A DNA stretch of 25,124 nt, from the NCBI GenBank assembly GCA_015680685.1, contig MNCI01008305.1:175603-200726 (forward strand). The letters are read 5' to 3'. Numbering within the stretch: position 1 is the stretch's first letter; each line of letters starts with the position of its first letter. The DNA is from Gnetum montanum. Taxonomy: Eukaryota > Streptophyta > Gnetopsida > Gnetales > Gnetaceae. Shown here piece after piece: positions 9,333-19,330 of this stretch. A program made the position numbers and the translations under genes. The notes under the pieces were generated by a model. That model was given only the letters and a program-made list of their open reading frames with translations, was not told the origin of the DNA and searched no databases.

Positions 9333-11330
9333 CAATTATTGCTCCAACAAAGAGGACTTCATCAGGAAATGTATCAAATAATGGGCTTTCTTTCTCTTTA
9401 TCATCCCATTGCAACCAAGACAAGTGATTAGCAACCACATTCTCAGTTCCCTTTTGATATACCATTGTAAGATTAAATTCTTACAAGATCACCAATCACC
9501 ATATGACACAGGGGCTCATCATTGACTTGTTCATTAGAAAGTAGATGGCACTATGATTCGTGTGCACAAACACCTTATATCCAAGCACATAATACCTGAA
9601 CTTCTCTAGAGCAAGCACCACCACCATCAATTCTTTTTTCTATAGTGGTGTAGTTTAGTTGTGCACCCACAATGCTTTAGCTAATGCAATGGATGTAGTA
9701 TGGACATTTCTTGTCATCTAACTATGTCATCATAGCTTCCAAGGCATAGTTTGATACATCCATCATAATATGAAATGGTCTAGACTAATTAGGTGCTTGT
9801 AGGATTGGAGTTTCTACAAGCTTCTCTTTCGGTTGCTGGAATGCTTTCTCACATTCTTTGGTCCAAACAAAGGAATCATCTTTCTTTGTTAGCTCGACCG
9901 ACAATTTTACGATCTTAGAGAAAGTCTCTATGAATCACTAGTAGTAGCCAGTATGTCCAAGAAATGATCAAATGGCTTTAACTATTTCTGGTTGGTAGGT
10001 TATTCCTAGTACAATGCTTTAACTATTTTCTCAAGGTCTACCTCAATTCCTACTTGTGATATTTTATGCCCTAGTACAATGCCCTCCTAGACCTTGAGGT
10101 GACCTTTTTACCAATTAAGTCGCAAGTTCATTTAGAAACTTCATTTTAGCACTTGCTCAAGGTAGTCTAGGGCTTACTCAAATGTAGCTCCATAGGTAGA
10201 GAAGTCATCCATGAAGACTTCCACACCACTACTGATCTATTGTTGAAAAATGCTTAGGATAGGCATTGTATTGCATAGACCAAATGGCATCTTGCAATAT
10301 GTAAAAGTCCCCCAGGGACTCATGAACATTGTCTTTGCTTGGTCTTCTAGTGCAATTTGAACTTGGTTATAGCCACTATAACCATCTAGAAAGATGTAGT
10401 AAAAATGCCCAGATATGGTGTTGAGCACCTGGTCAACAAATGGCAATGGAAAATGATCTTTGAATGTTGCCATATTTAGTAGCTTATAGTCAATGCAGAT
10501 CCTTCACTTGCCACCTTTCTTTGGCACACTTACAAGTGGGCTAACCCACTCGCTATCTGCCATGGGATAGATGAACCCTGCCTTGAGAAGTTGTTCAATT
10601 TCCTCCTTAATGATTTACTTCAGTTTGGGGTTCAACCACCTCTGTGGTTGTCATTTTAGCTTCATGGCTGGGTTAGCGTAGATGCGATGTTGGCATATCC
10701 TAGGATCAATCTCTGTGAGTTTCAACTACTTTCAATACCATCTTTTTCTATGCTGATGCAAGTCTTGCATTGATCATAACCAAATTTTCATTTTTCAAAA
10801 ATACATATTCCATTCCAACTAGCAACGTTCTCAGCTCAAGGGGCCTTTGTTTAAATTTATCAGGAATTTCCAACTCTCCCTAGTGAGTATCATCATTTGT
10901 ATCATTAGAGAGTTAGTGATGAACTTGCTCTAGTTCATCCATGCCTCTGACATACACACATGTCAGGCTCTCTGTTAGTTCCATGCAAAGTGTGCTGCTT
11001 TCTGAATCAACTGTTAGCCACTAGGTGCCCTCCTATTTTGTGGCTGCTACATATAGACACCTTTGAATTTCTACTTCTAATGCACATTGCATGCAGAGAT
11101 AGATGCTTACTTTACGGCCCATAGTTTCTACACATAATTGCACTCGCTATCACTATACACTATGCATGAAACTTGATTCTTCTGGATCTTTCCAAATACA
11201 TTTTCTTTAGATATCTTCTAGGAAAGATCTCTAATGTCCATTCTTACATTGACTGTGCTCAACCATGCCCTTCTCATGATGATTGAAAAATCCCCTTTGC
11301 AGTTCTCCACTTTCATTACCAAGATATCGG
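9333..11330 (-). pseudogene. pol: Element A pol: RT and RNase H, no integrase
   Basis: Replication enzyme of element A. Reading down from about 10640 the RT shows NPKLK, GFIYPMADSEWVSPL, VPKKGGK, MATFKDHFPLPFVDQVL, then FLDGYSGYNQVQIALED and SPWGTFTYCKMPFGLCN. The catalytic VFMDDFS motif is intact at about 10195-10215. A connection domain and RNase H follow (KELMVVVLALEKFRYYVLGY near 9650, then FVHTNHS, which has Asn where element B has Asp). The segment 11330-10650 is the pre-RT linker. Many stops interrupt the frame, and a few bases are lost after GLCN. After SPLFDTFPDEVLFVGAIIG the sequence jumps at about 9332 straight into the 3' non-coding region, so the whole integrase is missing. Confidence 0.85.
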
Positions 11331-11620
11331 CAAGATAAGGCCACCCATAGACAATGGTTACAATGTCTTCTACTAGTTCCAATGGAACAGTGATGGATTA
11401 GTCTACCAATTCTAATCTTATGTTGCTCTTCTTGAGAGAAGGTAGGTTCTAGGCAATGTACATCTCATGAGAAATCATATTAACACAAGAACCTAAATCG
11501 AGAAGAGCCTTGCATGGTTCATTCCTAACAATCTGCAAATAAATTAGAGGACTTCCAAAGTCAGCTTAGAACAATCTGCAAATAAATTAGAGGACATCCA
11601 AAATTGACTAATTTCCTAGG
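11331..11620 (-). pseudogene. pol: Element A protease
   Basis: Retroviral-type aspartic protease that would cleave the polyprotein. The minus strand reads CKALLDLGSCVNMISHEM, with the active-site Asp codon at 11499-11497. DLG in place of the usual D(S/T)G is the variant I associate with Athila-type and related plant elements. The region just N-terminal to the active site contains a 43-bp tandem duplication (11527-11609), which shifts the frame. Unlike the copy in element B, the sequence from the active site to the end of the domain is present. Confidence 0.7.
11527..11609 (-). repeat. 43-bp tandem duplication in element A protease
   Basis: The word aacaatctgcaaataaatta starts at 11527 and again at 11570, with a similar flank after each copy. 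Element B has a single copy near 17304-17330, so the duplication is private to A. Forty-three is not a multiple of three, so it breaks the frame. Confidence 0.8.
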
Positions 11621-13651
11621 AAGGTTTCCTACATAGATCCAATTAAACATAGTATAGGTAAGCATTATGGTATGGATCCTTGGAAGATTTTGGTTTGAGG
11701 GAGGCCTAAAGGAATTGGATATGGAGGAAGAAGAGGTAGGAGCAGGGTTGTCAACCATATGTATATGTTAGAGCTTAAGTGGACTACGAAATTGAAAGAA
11801 AGGTTTTTTCTTTGAGCGAGCATTCGACCCCTCCAATTGATGATCTAGTTGTAAATTAACAGATGCTGTTGCAGTTGAGTGGGTAGTTCACCCTAAATTG
11901 GTGGAGCAAGCAGTAGTTGTGTGACTAGAGGAGGAGTATGTGTAGGGATAGGAGGAGGATAAGGATAAGAGGATAATAATCTAAAGGATGGGAGTGAGGT
12001 TGAAAATTAGAGATGTGACTGGAGGAGTCATGTGGAGACATGGGTTGCTAACATGATAACCATATGGATTAGGCTGCTGGTAAGGGTATTATTGCCTGGT
12101 AGTGCAAGAGCTCATAATTTTGGTTACTACCATTATTGATATTTTTTATATAGTTTCGATGGAGCTCCACTTGGATAATACAGTTGTTACTGGTGGAACT
12201 GCCTGAGATTACCTTGAGGATAAGGTAACCTTCTAGATGTTTGCCTTTGTGTAAGTCGTGGATGTAAGGCATACATCCCAAACTCTTGTAGATGTGACAT
12301 AACAGGTCAACATCCCTTAGGATGTTCATATTGACAGACGTCACGCACACAATCATCATCTAATTCACTATTCATAACCTCTTCTATTATAGTAATCTTA
12401 CCCTTACCTTTGTGATATGCATGTTCAGCATCCTTGTGCCTTCTACACTCACACTTACTATTTTGTTCTTTGGACTCTTCAGCGATTTTGAAAATAGCTT
12501 GGAATTTGTTATCCATTAAGTTCCATAACTGATCAACCATAGTCGTAAGTTCATATTGAAATTTCTAGAGTGGAAAGGTTTTCTTATTCATCCCCTTATC
12601 AAATACAGACTCATCCTCACTATCGAAGAAACGAACCTCCCTCTTGCGAATGGATGGATCACAATTATACTCTTCTACACTTTTTATTTTTCTTAGTTCA
12701 TCCTCCTCTTTAGTTACCTACATGATTAATTTTTGTATCTGATGGATAGTTAGTTCTGATAATCATCCTTGGGCATAGACACCAAGGGTTTTCCTCATTT
12801 CATTACGAAGCTCATCTACAATGTGACGAAGTCAAACCAATTGAGAATAACCATGTCCAAGACATTTGTGCATCAAAGCATAATATCAGCTAATGGTAGC
12901 ATCCAAGGGTTTGTGTGTTCCTTGTTTCCATCCTTGAATTTTCTTCCTTAAGTTGGACACTCTAGAGTACATTTGATACTTATCATTGAACAACTGAAGC
13001 ATGGTACTCCATCATCTACTAAATTTTAGCTCTAAGGATCGGTATGAGTTTTCTGCTTCCTTGATGAGTGTCCTAGGAAAAAACTTCATTTCTTGCCACT
13101 CGTTCTCTATGTTCTACAGGCACATGCATCTTGAAAAGCTTGAAGATGATTTTGTGGATTAGAGTTATATCTTCCTTCAAATTGAGAAATGTTGTTCATA
13201 TCTAACCATTTAATCTGACTATCTTTCACATGCCTTGTTGGAATTCTGACTACCTCTATGATGTTAAGCATACTTTTGGTAGCAAATAGAGGCTCATGAA
13301 GCCCTTGATCATGGTGCCTACAATGTCCTCTACTACCCCTTCATTCATGGCGATGTGCCTCTCTTGAGTGTCTACATCCTTGATCTTGTCTATCTTGATT
13401 GTCCCTTTGGTTATTTTGGTCCCATTAGTCATTTCATTCATTTTGATCACCTCCATCATGATCTCACCCTCTGTAGTCACTATTGAAGCCAGAAGAAAAA
13501 GAAGATGATGAAGGTGAAGAGAAAGGAGAACAAAGGTTACTACCACCTCTTCAACAAACAACCACAATCACAATCTTGCTTCTTATTTGCATCCCTATAT
13601 TGACTTGCCCCTTCAAATCCTTCTTTGTCATTGGATCCCTTGTTACCCGAA
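11621..13651 (-). pseudogene. gag: Element A gag, central and C-terminal part
   Basis: Structural precursor, collinear with B gag from about 15190 to 17290. Recognisable pieces, from high to low coordinates, are the Ser-rich tract (about 13530-13480), the capsid core with RNA-binding character around 13200-12750, an open stretch at 12540-12307 (MDNKFQAIFKIAEESKEQ, KGKGKITIIEEV, DVCQYEHPKGC), and a Pro/Tyr-rich linker (12150-11800). Stops and a few frameshifts occur. The first Cys of the zinc-knuckle-like motif seen in B (CDVCQYEHHKGC) is Arg here. The N-terminal part is displaced to 24092-23588 by element B. Confidence 0.8.
13647..13651. repeat. Target-site duplication of element B, left copy
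   Basis: The sequence ccgaa lies immediately before the TGAGGAATCACC start of the 5' LTR of B. The right copy at 23588-23592 is ccaaa. The single difference is a CpG-to-CpA change, as expected from methylcytosine deamination after insertion. Confidence 0.85.
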
Positions 13652-14528
13652 TGAGGAATCACCATTTGTGTAGGCTGCAATGTTAGGTATGCGATGTCAA
13701 GGCTACAATGTCACATATGAAACATCGGGGCCTAGATTCGACATCAGATATCAGATGTCAAGGTATATTCCCCAAGTCTATAGATACCATGTCTAGGCTC
13801 CCATTTTGAGTCAATTTTTGAATAGTTTTAGTTTCAATTTTCAAGCAAGGTAGTGAAGCTCTTACAATTTATTTCCCTTAGAGTTAGAATATTTTCTGAG
13901 TGCCCACAAAAGGAGTCCAAAGTATTTATGGTTCTTTGTTCGAGCACTAATGTACCTGAGCACATCAGTGTGATGGGAATAAAATAAGCTCTTTTAACAA
14001 TCCTCACAACACTGAGAATAGCTTAATATTTTCCTCATTGCATTTTACTTTCTTATTCTTTACTTTAATTCATTTTGATTAAGCAATTTATTTCTAGCAG
14101 TTAATGAAAATAAGCATGACCACTTCGAGCATTAATATAGTACTTGGTAACCCAAGAATGCTTAATTTTTGGTAGCCCAACAGTGCTATATGTGTTCAAG
14201 ATGTGTTCAAGAAAGTGGCGTGGTTACTTGTGTTAGGTGAGCTAGGCAATAGACATTAGTTTCAATCTACTCTACCCTTTATTCTTGTTGTAGGAGATTA
14301 CATCCATAAAACATAAAATAATAAAAACTCATATATCTCAATTACACTTAACCATATCTTTGAGCCTCACAAGTATAGTTGGGAAGACAACGAACGTTCT
14401 CAACATTATTTCACTTCCTAGAGGAACTAGTATATGAGATAACTATAGGTCCATGAAATTCAACCGAATCACACGTAATGCCTTAGTGATTCGTATGGTT
14501 GGGCATAGGGGTACCTCGCTACTCATCA
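13652..14528 (+). repeat. Element B 5' LTR
   Basis: This 877-bp LTR begins TGAGGAATCACC and ends ACTCATCA. It contains degenerate GATGTC repeats in U3 (about 13688-13762), a weakened TATA (TATAGATAC at 13779), and AATAAAATAA near 13979. A short internal duplication (tgtgttcaaga repeated, about 14190-14212) makes it longer than the 3' copy. Over the last 250 bases I counted about 33 differences from the 3' LTR by hand. Confidence 0.9.
13779..13787 (+). promoter_or_regulatory. Weakened TATA box, element B 5' LTR
   Basis: TATAGATAC stands where the 3' LTR has TATAAATAT (22849). By comparison with all the other LTRs in the window, the A-to-G change is the derived state. Confidence 0.5.
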
Positions 14529-14529
14529 T

Positions 14530-14547
14530 TGGCACTATTTTCAAGGA
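14530..14547 (+). promoter_or_regulatory. Element B primer-binding site, decayed
   Basis: TGGCACTATTTTCAAGGA begins one base after the LTR, where the tRNA primer for minus-strand DNA synthesis anneals. It matches the complement of the plant tRNA-Asp 3' end (TGGCGCCGTTGCCGGGGA) imperfectly; most mismatches are C-to-T or G-to-A. Element A keeps a better copy at 24252-24235. Confidence 0.75.
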
Positions 14548-14688
14548 CCTTTTTGTTGTTTTGTGTACTATCTAGGAGCCAGTGAGAGTATTTAAATCAT
14601 TGGAATGAACCTGAGAGTCATATCTTGTGTTACCATTACTACATCAAATTCTCAAAGCATACTGTGATTTTTGTTTCACTAATCGACA
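14548..14688 (+). other. Element B leader
   Basis: These 141 bases between PBS and the gag start are homologous to 24234-24093 of element A. The region would be expected to contain packaging and dimerisation signals, but none can be recognised by eye. Confidence 0.5.
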
Positions 14689-17290
14689 ATGTCTTCTTCT
14701 CACAGAAGTGCTTCTCTACCCAAGCCTGATAATGCTTGTCCATCAAATCCTCAACAGTATTGAATTACATATACTCATACTGATGAGTATGTGCCAAACT
14801 TCACCTTCATTTTACACTAAGATGAACAGCTTCAATGGCATGACATGGAGGGAAACATTGTGTTGCTGCTCGATCATGCTATTCCTGCAATGCTTTATCA
14901 AATGCTTGCATGATGTGGTCTTCAATATTGTCATGGGGAATATATCATGGAAGATGTCAATGCTAGGGATTATCATCCCATTGAAGCATAATGCCTATGA
15001 GATTGGCAGTAAGAGCAGTAATATGAACTTTCGAAGGGAAAAGGACTTAATGATTTTCCATTCCTATTATACCAACAAGCTACTGGGGAACCCTTCTCTA
15101 GGGATCTTCCACTCAATGACACTACTCTCTTTAACTTCAATGATGAAGGTTAAAACTAGAATCTCTACTCCACAATTCACAATCTTGATTCTAATAATAA
15201 GGGATCCAATGACAAAGTAGGATCCACAGGGGTAAGTCAAGATAAGGATGCTGATAAGAAGCATGATCATGATCATGGTCTCGATCACCAAAGAGGTAGT
15301 AGTAGGTACCGTGCTAGTGCTGATTCTCCTTCCTCTTCCCCTTCATCATCATCTTCTTCTTCTGGCTCTGACCGTGACCATAGAAGATGATATCATGATG
15401 GAGGTGATTGAAATGAAAGAAATGACCGACAAGAACAAAATGACCAAAGGGACCATTGATACAAACATGATAAATGATGTAGACGTTCAAGAGAAGCACA
15501 TTACCATGAACCAAGAGGCAGTAGAGGGCATCATAGGCACCATGATAAAGGCCTCAATGGGCCTCTATTTGCTACCTGAAGTATGCTTAACATGATAGAA
15601 GTAGTCAAAATTCCAACAAGGCATGTGAAAGATAGTCGGATCAAACAGTTAGACTTCAACAATATTCCTCAATTTGGAGGATATAACTATGATCCACAAA
15701 ATCATATTCAAGATTTTCAAGATGCATGTGCCTTGCAAAACATAGAGAACAAATGGTAGAAACTAAATTTGTTTCCTAGGACACTCATCAAAGAAGCAGA
15801 GAACTAGTATTGGTCCTTAGAACTAGAATCTATTAGACGATGCGGTACCATGCTTGAAATGTTCAATGATAAGTATCAAACATACTCTCGAGTGTCCAAC
15901 TTAAGGAAGCAAATTCAAGGGTGGAAACAATGAGCACACGAACCCTTGGATGCCACCATTGGCCAACACTATGCCTTGATGTACAAATTCCCTAGCCATG
16001 GTTATTCTCAATTAGCTCAACTCCACCACATTGTAGATGGGCTCCATAATGAAATAAGGAAAACCCTTGGTGTCTATGCCCAAGGGTGATTGTCAAAACT
16101 AATTGCCTATTAGGTACAAAGGTTAATAAAGTAGGTCTCTAAAGAGGAGGGTGAACTAAGAAAAAGAGAAAGTGTAGAGGAGTACAACCACAATCCTTCC
16201 ATTCACAAGTGGAAGGTTCAATTCTATGACAGCAAGGATGAATCCATATTCTGATGAGGGGATGCATAAAAAAGCCTTGTCACTTCAACAATTCCAATAT
16301 AAAAACTTATGGCCAAGGTTGATAAGTTAAGAGACTCCATGGATAGCAAATTTCAAGCTATCTTGAAAAATCTTGAAGAGTCCCAAGAACAAGGTAGTGA
16401 TCATGAGCACAAGAGGTGCAAAGAAGCTAAACATGCATATTACAAAGGTAAGGGAAAAATTGCTATAATAGAAGAGGTCGTGAATAGTAAATCAGATAAT
16501 GATTGTGGATGTGATGTTTGCCAGTATGAACATCATAAGGGATGTTGCCCCATTATATCACATATTTAGGAGTTTGGGATGTATGCCTTACATCCATGAC
16601 TTACACAAAGGCAAACATCGAGGAGGTTGCTTCAAGGTAATCTCAAGCAGTTCTGCTAGCAATAACCATGTTATCCAAGTGGAGCTCCACTGCAACTATA
16701 AGAATAGTACCAACAATGGAAACAATCACAATCATGGGTGCTTTCACCATCCAGGCAACAATATCCTTACCGGAAGCTTGATCCATATGGTTACCATGTT
16801 CAAAAACCCATGTCTCCACATGACTCTTCCAGTCATGTTTCTAATATTTAGCCTTACTAGCACCCTTCTGACTATTATCAAACTCCATCTCCACATGAAA
16901 GAAGGGATAGTACCCCTTATCCTTATCCTTCTCCTATCCCTGCATGCACTCCTCCTCCAGTTTCCCAACTACCACCTACTCCACCAATGTAGGATGAACT
17001 ACCCGCTCAACCACAACAACACAATGCTACAAGGACTATTAATTTGCAATCCAATCAGCAATCAGAGGGATCAAATACTTGATCAAAGAAAAGACCTTTC
17101 TTTCAACCTTGAAGTCTACCTAAGCCTTCACCTACATCCATGGTTGACAACCCTACTCCTGCCTCTTCCTCCATATTAGATTCCTTCAAGCCTTCTTCAT
17201 ACCAAACTCTACCCAAGATCCATATTGTAATGCTTACTCGTACCATGTCTAATTGAATCTGTGTAAGAAACCTTCCCAGGAAATTAGCTA
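14689..17290 (+). pseudogene. gag: Element B gag, more than 30 stops in an otherwise intact frame
   Basis: Structural precursor. The start ATG at 14689 (MSSSHRSAS) is conserved in A at 24092. In order: an N-terminal domain of about 155 codons (DARDYHP-type motif); a Ser tract (about 15322-15366) followed by an Arg/Asp/His-rich stretch; a capsid core with LDFNNIPQFGGY, KLNLFPRTLIKEAEN, YSRVSNLRKQIQGW and QHYALMYKFPSHGYSQL (about 15650-16080); an open stretch at 16309-16569 with KGKGKIAIIEEV and the knuckle-like CDVCQYEHHKGC; and a Pro/Tyr-rich linker (about 16700-17010). The frame stays the same from 14689 through the protease active site despite more than 30 stops, which are mostly explicable as CAA, CAG, CGA or TGG mutations. 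Assignment as gag rests on position, composition and linkage to protease. Confidence 0.85.
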
Positions 17291-17620
17291 ATCCTAGAAG
17301 TCCTCTAATTTATTTGCAGATTACTGGGAACAAACTATGCAAGGCTCTTCTTGATTCAAGTTCTAGTGTTAATTTGATTTCTCATGAGATATACACTGCC
17401 TGGAACCTGCCAACTTCCTAGTAATTAAAGTGGAGAACTATAAAGGGGACTTTCCAATCATCATGGAAAGAGCATGGCTAAGCATCATAGACATAAGAAT
17501 GGGCATTAGAGATCTTTCCTTAGAAATCTCTAAAGAAAATGCATTTGAAAAGATCAAGAAGAAGAGAGCTCCATTCATCATATACAGTGATAGAAGGTGC
17601 AATTATGTGTAGAAACTTTA
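17291..17620 (+). pseudogene. pol: Element B protease, internally deleted
   Basis: Aspartic protease in the same frame as gag. The block LIYLQITGNKLCKALLDSSSS ends in the active site, with the Asp codon at 17353-17355; where A has DLGS, B has DSSS, so the Gly of the triad is lost. Just after IYTAWNL, at about 17411, roughly 113 bases present in A (11440-11327) are missing. This removes the middle of the domain and shifts the frame. The end of the domain continues at 17430 with KGDFPIIMERAWLSIIDIRM in the new frame. Confidence 0.75.
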
Positions 17621-18100
17621 GGTCATCAAGCAAGCATCCATCTCTACATACAAGCAATGTGCCCTAGAAGTAGAAATTCAAAGGCATTTGTACACAGCAA
17701 CCACAAAACAAGAGGGCACCCAGTGGTTGACCACTTATTCAGAAAGCAACACACTATGCATGGAACCAACTAAGAGCCTGACATGTGAATATGTCACAAG
17801 CATGGATGAAGTAGAGCAAGTTCATCATAATTTCTCTGATGATACAAATGATGATACCTATTGAGAAGAGTTGGAAATTCCTGAGAACTTCAAGCAACAA
17901 TCCCTTGAACTAAAAACACTACTGGCTAGAATGGAATATGTATTTTTGAAAAATAAGAAGCCAGTTATAATCAATGTTAAAATGATGTTGAAGGTTCATG
18001 AAAGATGATCAGTAGCTTTTGCTTGGTTATATCCTAAACTCACATGGATTGATCCTAGGATATGCCAACATTGCATTTACACTGACCTAGCCATGAAACC
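17621..18100 (+). pseudogene. pol: Element B pre-RT linker
   Basis: This connects protease and RT. ARMEYVFLKNKKPVIINVKM (about 17920-17980), followed by AFAWLYP and DPRICQHCI, resembles the conserved linker of plant Athila-like and related polyproteins (a YVFL...PVII block, then a W..DI.GI.P..C.H.I block). Stops are present. Confidence 0.65.
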
Positions 18101-18900
18101 AAAATGATAGCCACAGAGGTAGTTGAATCCCAAATTGAAGCATATCATCAAGGAGGAAATCAAACAACTCCTCAAGGTAGGGTTCATCTATCCCATTGCG
18201 AATAGTGAGTGGGTTAGTCCACTTGTAATTGTACCAAAGAAAGATGGTAAGTGGTGGGTTTGCATCGATTTTAGGCTATTGAATATGGCAACATTCAAGG
18301 ATCACTTTCCATTGCCATTTGTTGACTAGGTACTAGTCACAATATTATGGCATTGCTACTATAGCTTCCTAGATGGTTATAGTGGCTATAACCAAATTCA
18401 AATTGCACTAGAAGACTAGGAAAAAACAACATTCACGAGTCCTTGGGGGACTTTTTCATATTGTAAGATGCCATTTGGTCTATGCAATGCTCCTGTCACA
18501 TTTCAACACCTATGAAGCTACATTTGAGCAAGCCCTGACCTACCTTGAGCAAGTGCTAAAATGATGTATCAAAACTAACTTGTAGCTCAATTGGTAGAAA
18601 ATTCACCTCATGATCCAGGAGGGCATTGTATTGGGGCACAAAATATCAAAAGAAAGAATTGAGGTGGACCCTGAGAAAATAAGGGTTATCCAAGGAATAA
18701 CCTACTAGCTAGAAACAGTTAAAGATGTTCAATAATTCCTTGGGCACACTAGCTACTACCAATGATTCATAGAGAATTTCTCTAAGATCACAAAATCATT
18801 GGTTGAACTAATAAAGAAAAATGCTCCTTTTGTCTAGACCCCAGAATGTGAAAAAGCATTCTAGCAACTCAAAGAAAGGCTTATGTAAAGTCCAATTCTA
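18101..18900 (+). pseudogene. pol: Element B reverse transcriptase lacking the catalytic motif
   Basis: The RT would copy the genomic RNA. Visible motifs are LNPKLKHIIKEEIKQLLKVG, FIYPIANSEWVSPLVIVPKK, WVCIDFRLLNMATFKDHF, FLDGYSGYNQIQIALED and SPWGTFSYCKMPFGLCNAP. After APVTFQ the sequence jumps at about 18508 to the equivalent of YGATFEQAL. The stretch holding the catalytic FMDD, which A keeps at about 10204-10209, is missing, with a TTTCAAC microhomology at the junction. The connection region GIVLGHKIS...GIEVDPEKI follows in another frame. Stops are frequent. The roughly 20-residue insertion after VPKK that I remember from classical Athila RTs is absent. Confidence 0.88.
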
Positions 18901-19330
18901 CAAGCACCTGATTGGTCCAAGCCATTTCACATCATGAAAGATACATCAAATTATACTTTGGGAGCTATGATAATGTAGTTATATGACAAGACATGTCCAT
19001 ACTACATCCATTACACTAGTCAAAGTATTGTGAGTGCACAATTAAACTACACCACTCCAAAAAAAGAATTGATGGCAATGGTGTTTTCTCTAGAGAAGTT
19101 CAGGCATTATGTGCTTGGATACAAGGTGTTTGTGCACACAGACCATAGTTTCATCCACTTCCTAATGAATAAGCCAATGGTGAGCCCTCGTGTCATATGG
19201 TCATTGGTGATCTTGCAGGAGTTTGATCTTACAATGGTAGATTGAAAGGGCACTGAGAATGTGATCATTGATCACTTGTCTCGGTTGTGATGGCATGACA
19301 AAGAGGAAGAAAGCCCATTATCTGATATGT
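18901..19330 (+). pseudogene. pol: Element B RNase H
   Basis: It would degrade the RNA template. Motifs are KDTSNYTLGAM, YYIHYTSQSI, LNYTTPKKELMAMVFSLEKF, RHYVLGYKVFVHTDHS, FIHFLMNK, then FDLTMVD, a stop and KGTENVIIDHLSRL. The open stretch at 19030-19245 is its best-preserved part and keeps the HTDHS Asp that has become Asn in A. One stop separates it from the start of the integrase section. Confidence 0.85.

Noticed and set aside
13256-13567. Open frames at 13256-13567 (minus) and 15248-15595 (plus) with similar proteins
   Set aside because: Their similarity reflects homology between A and B. In both, the gag frame is the adjacent one, with the Ser tract and charged stretch.
14627-15220. 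A 197-codon open frame on the plus strand, the longest in the window
   Set aside because: It is out of frame with the conserved gag start at 14689, and its homologue in A also overlaps a better-supported gag frame. The Ile/Leu/Ser-rich product has no recognisable motif. It is open only because stops accumulated in the real frame.
16499-17179. A 226-codon open frame on the plus strand
   Set aside because: It overlaps the gag C-terminus in another frame. The gag frame carries the Pro/Tyr-rich linker and leads directly into the protease, so this is a shadow.
14689-17410. Alternative genetic code or programmed stop readthrough to explain the many stops in one frame
   Set aside because: All three stop codons occur, at positions that mostly differ between copies A and B, and many are explained by single transitions. 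Decay is the simpler account.
18580-18600. gtagctcaattggtag, which looks like a tRNA D-arm
   Set aside because: It falls in the RT connection segment of element B (counterpart in A has diverged), and no acceptor, anticodon or T-arm can be paired around it.
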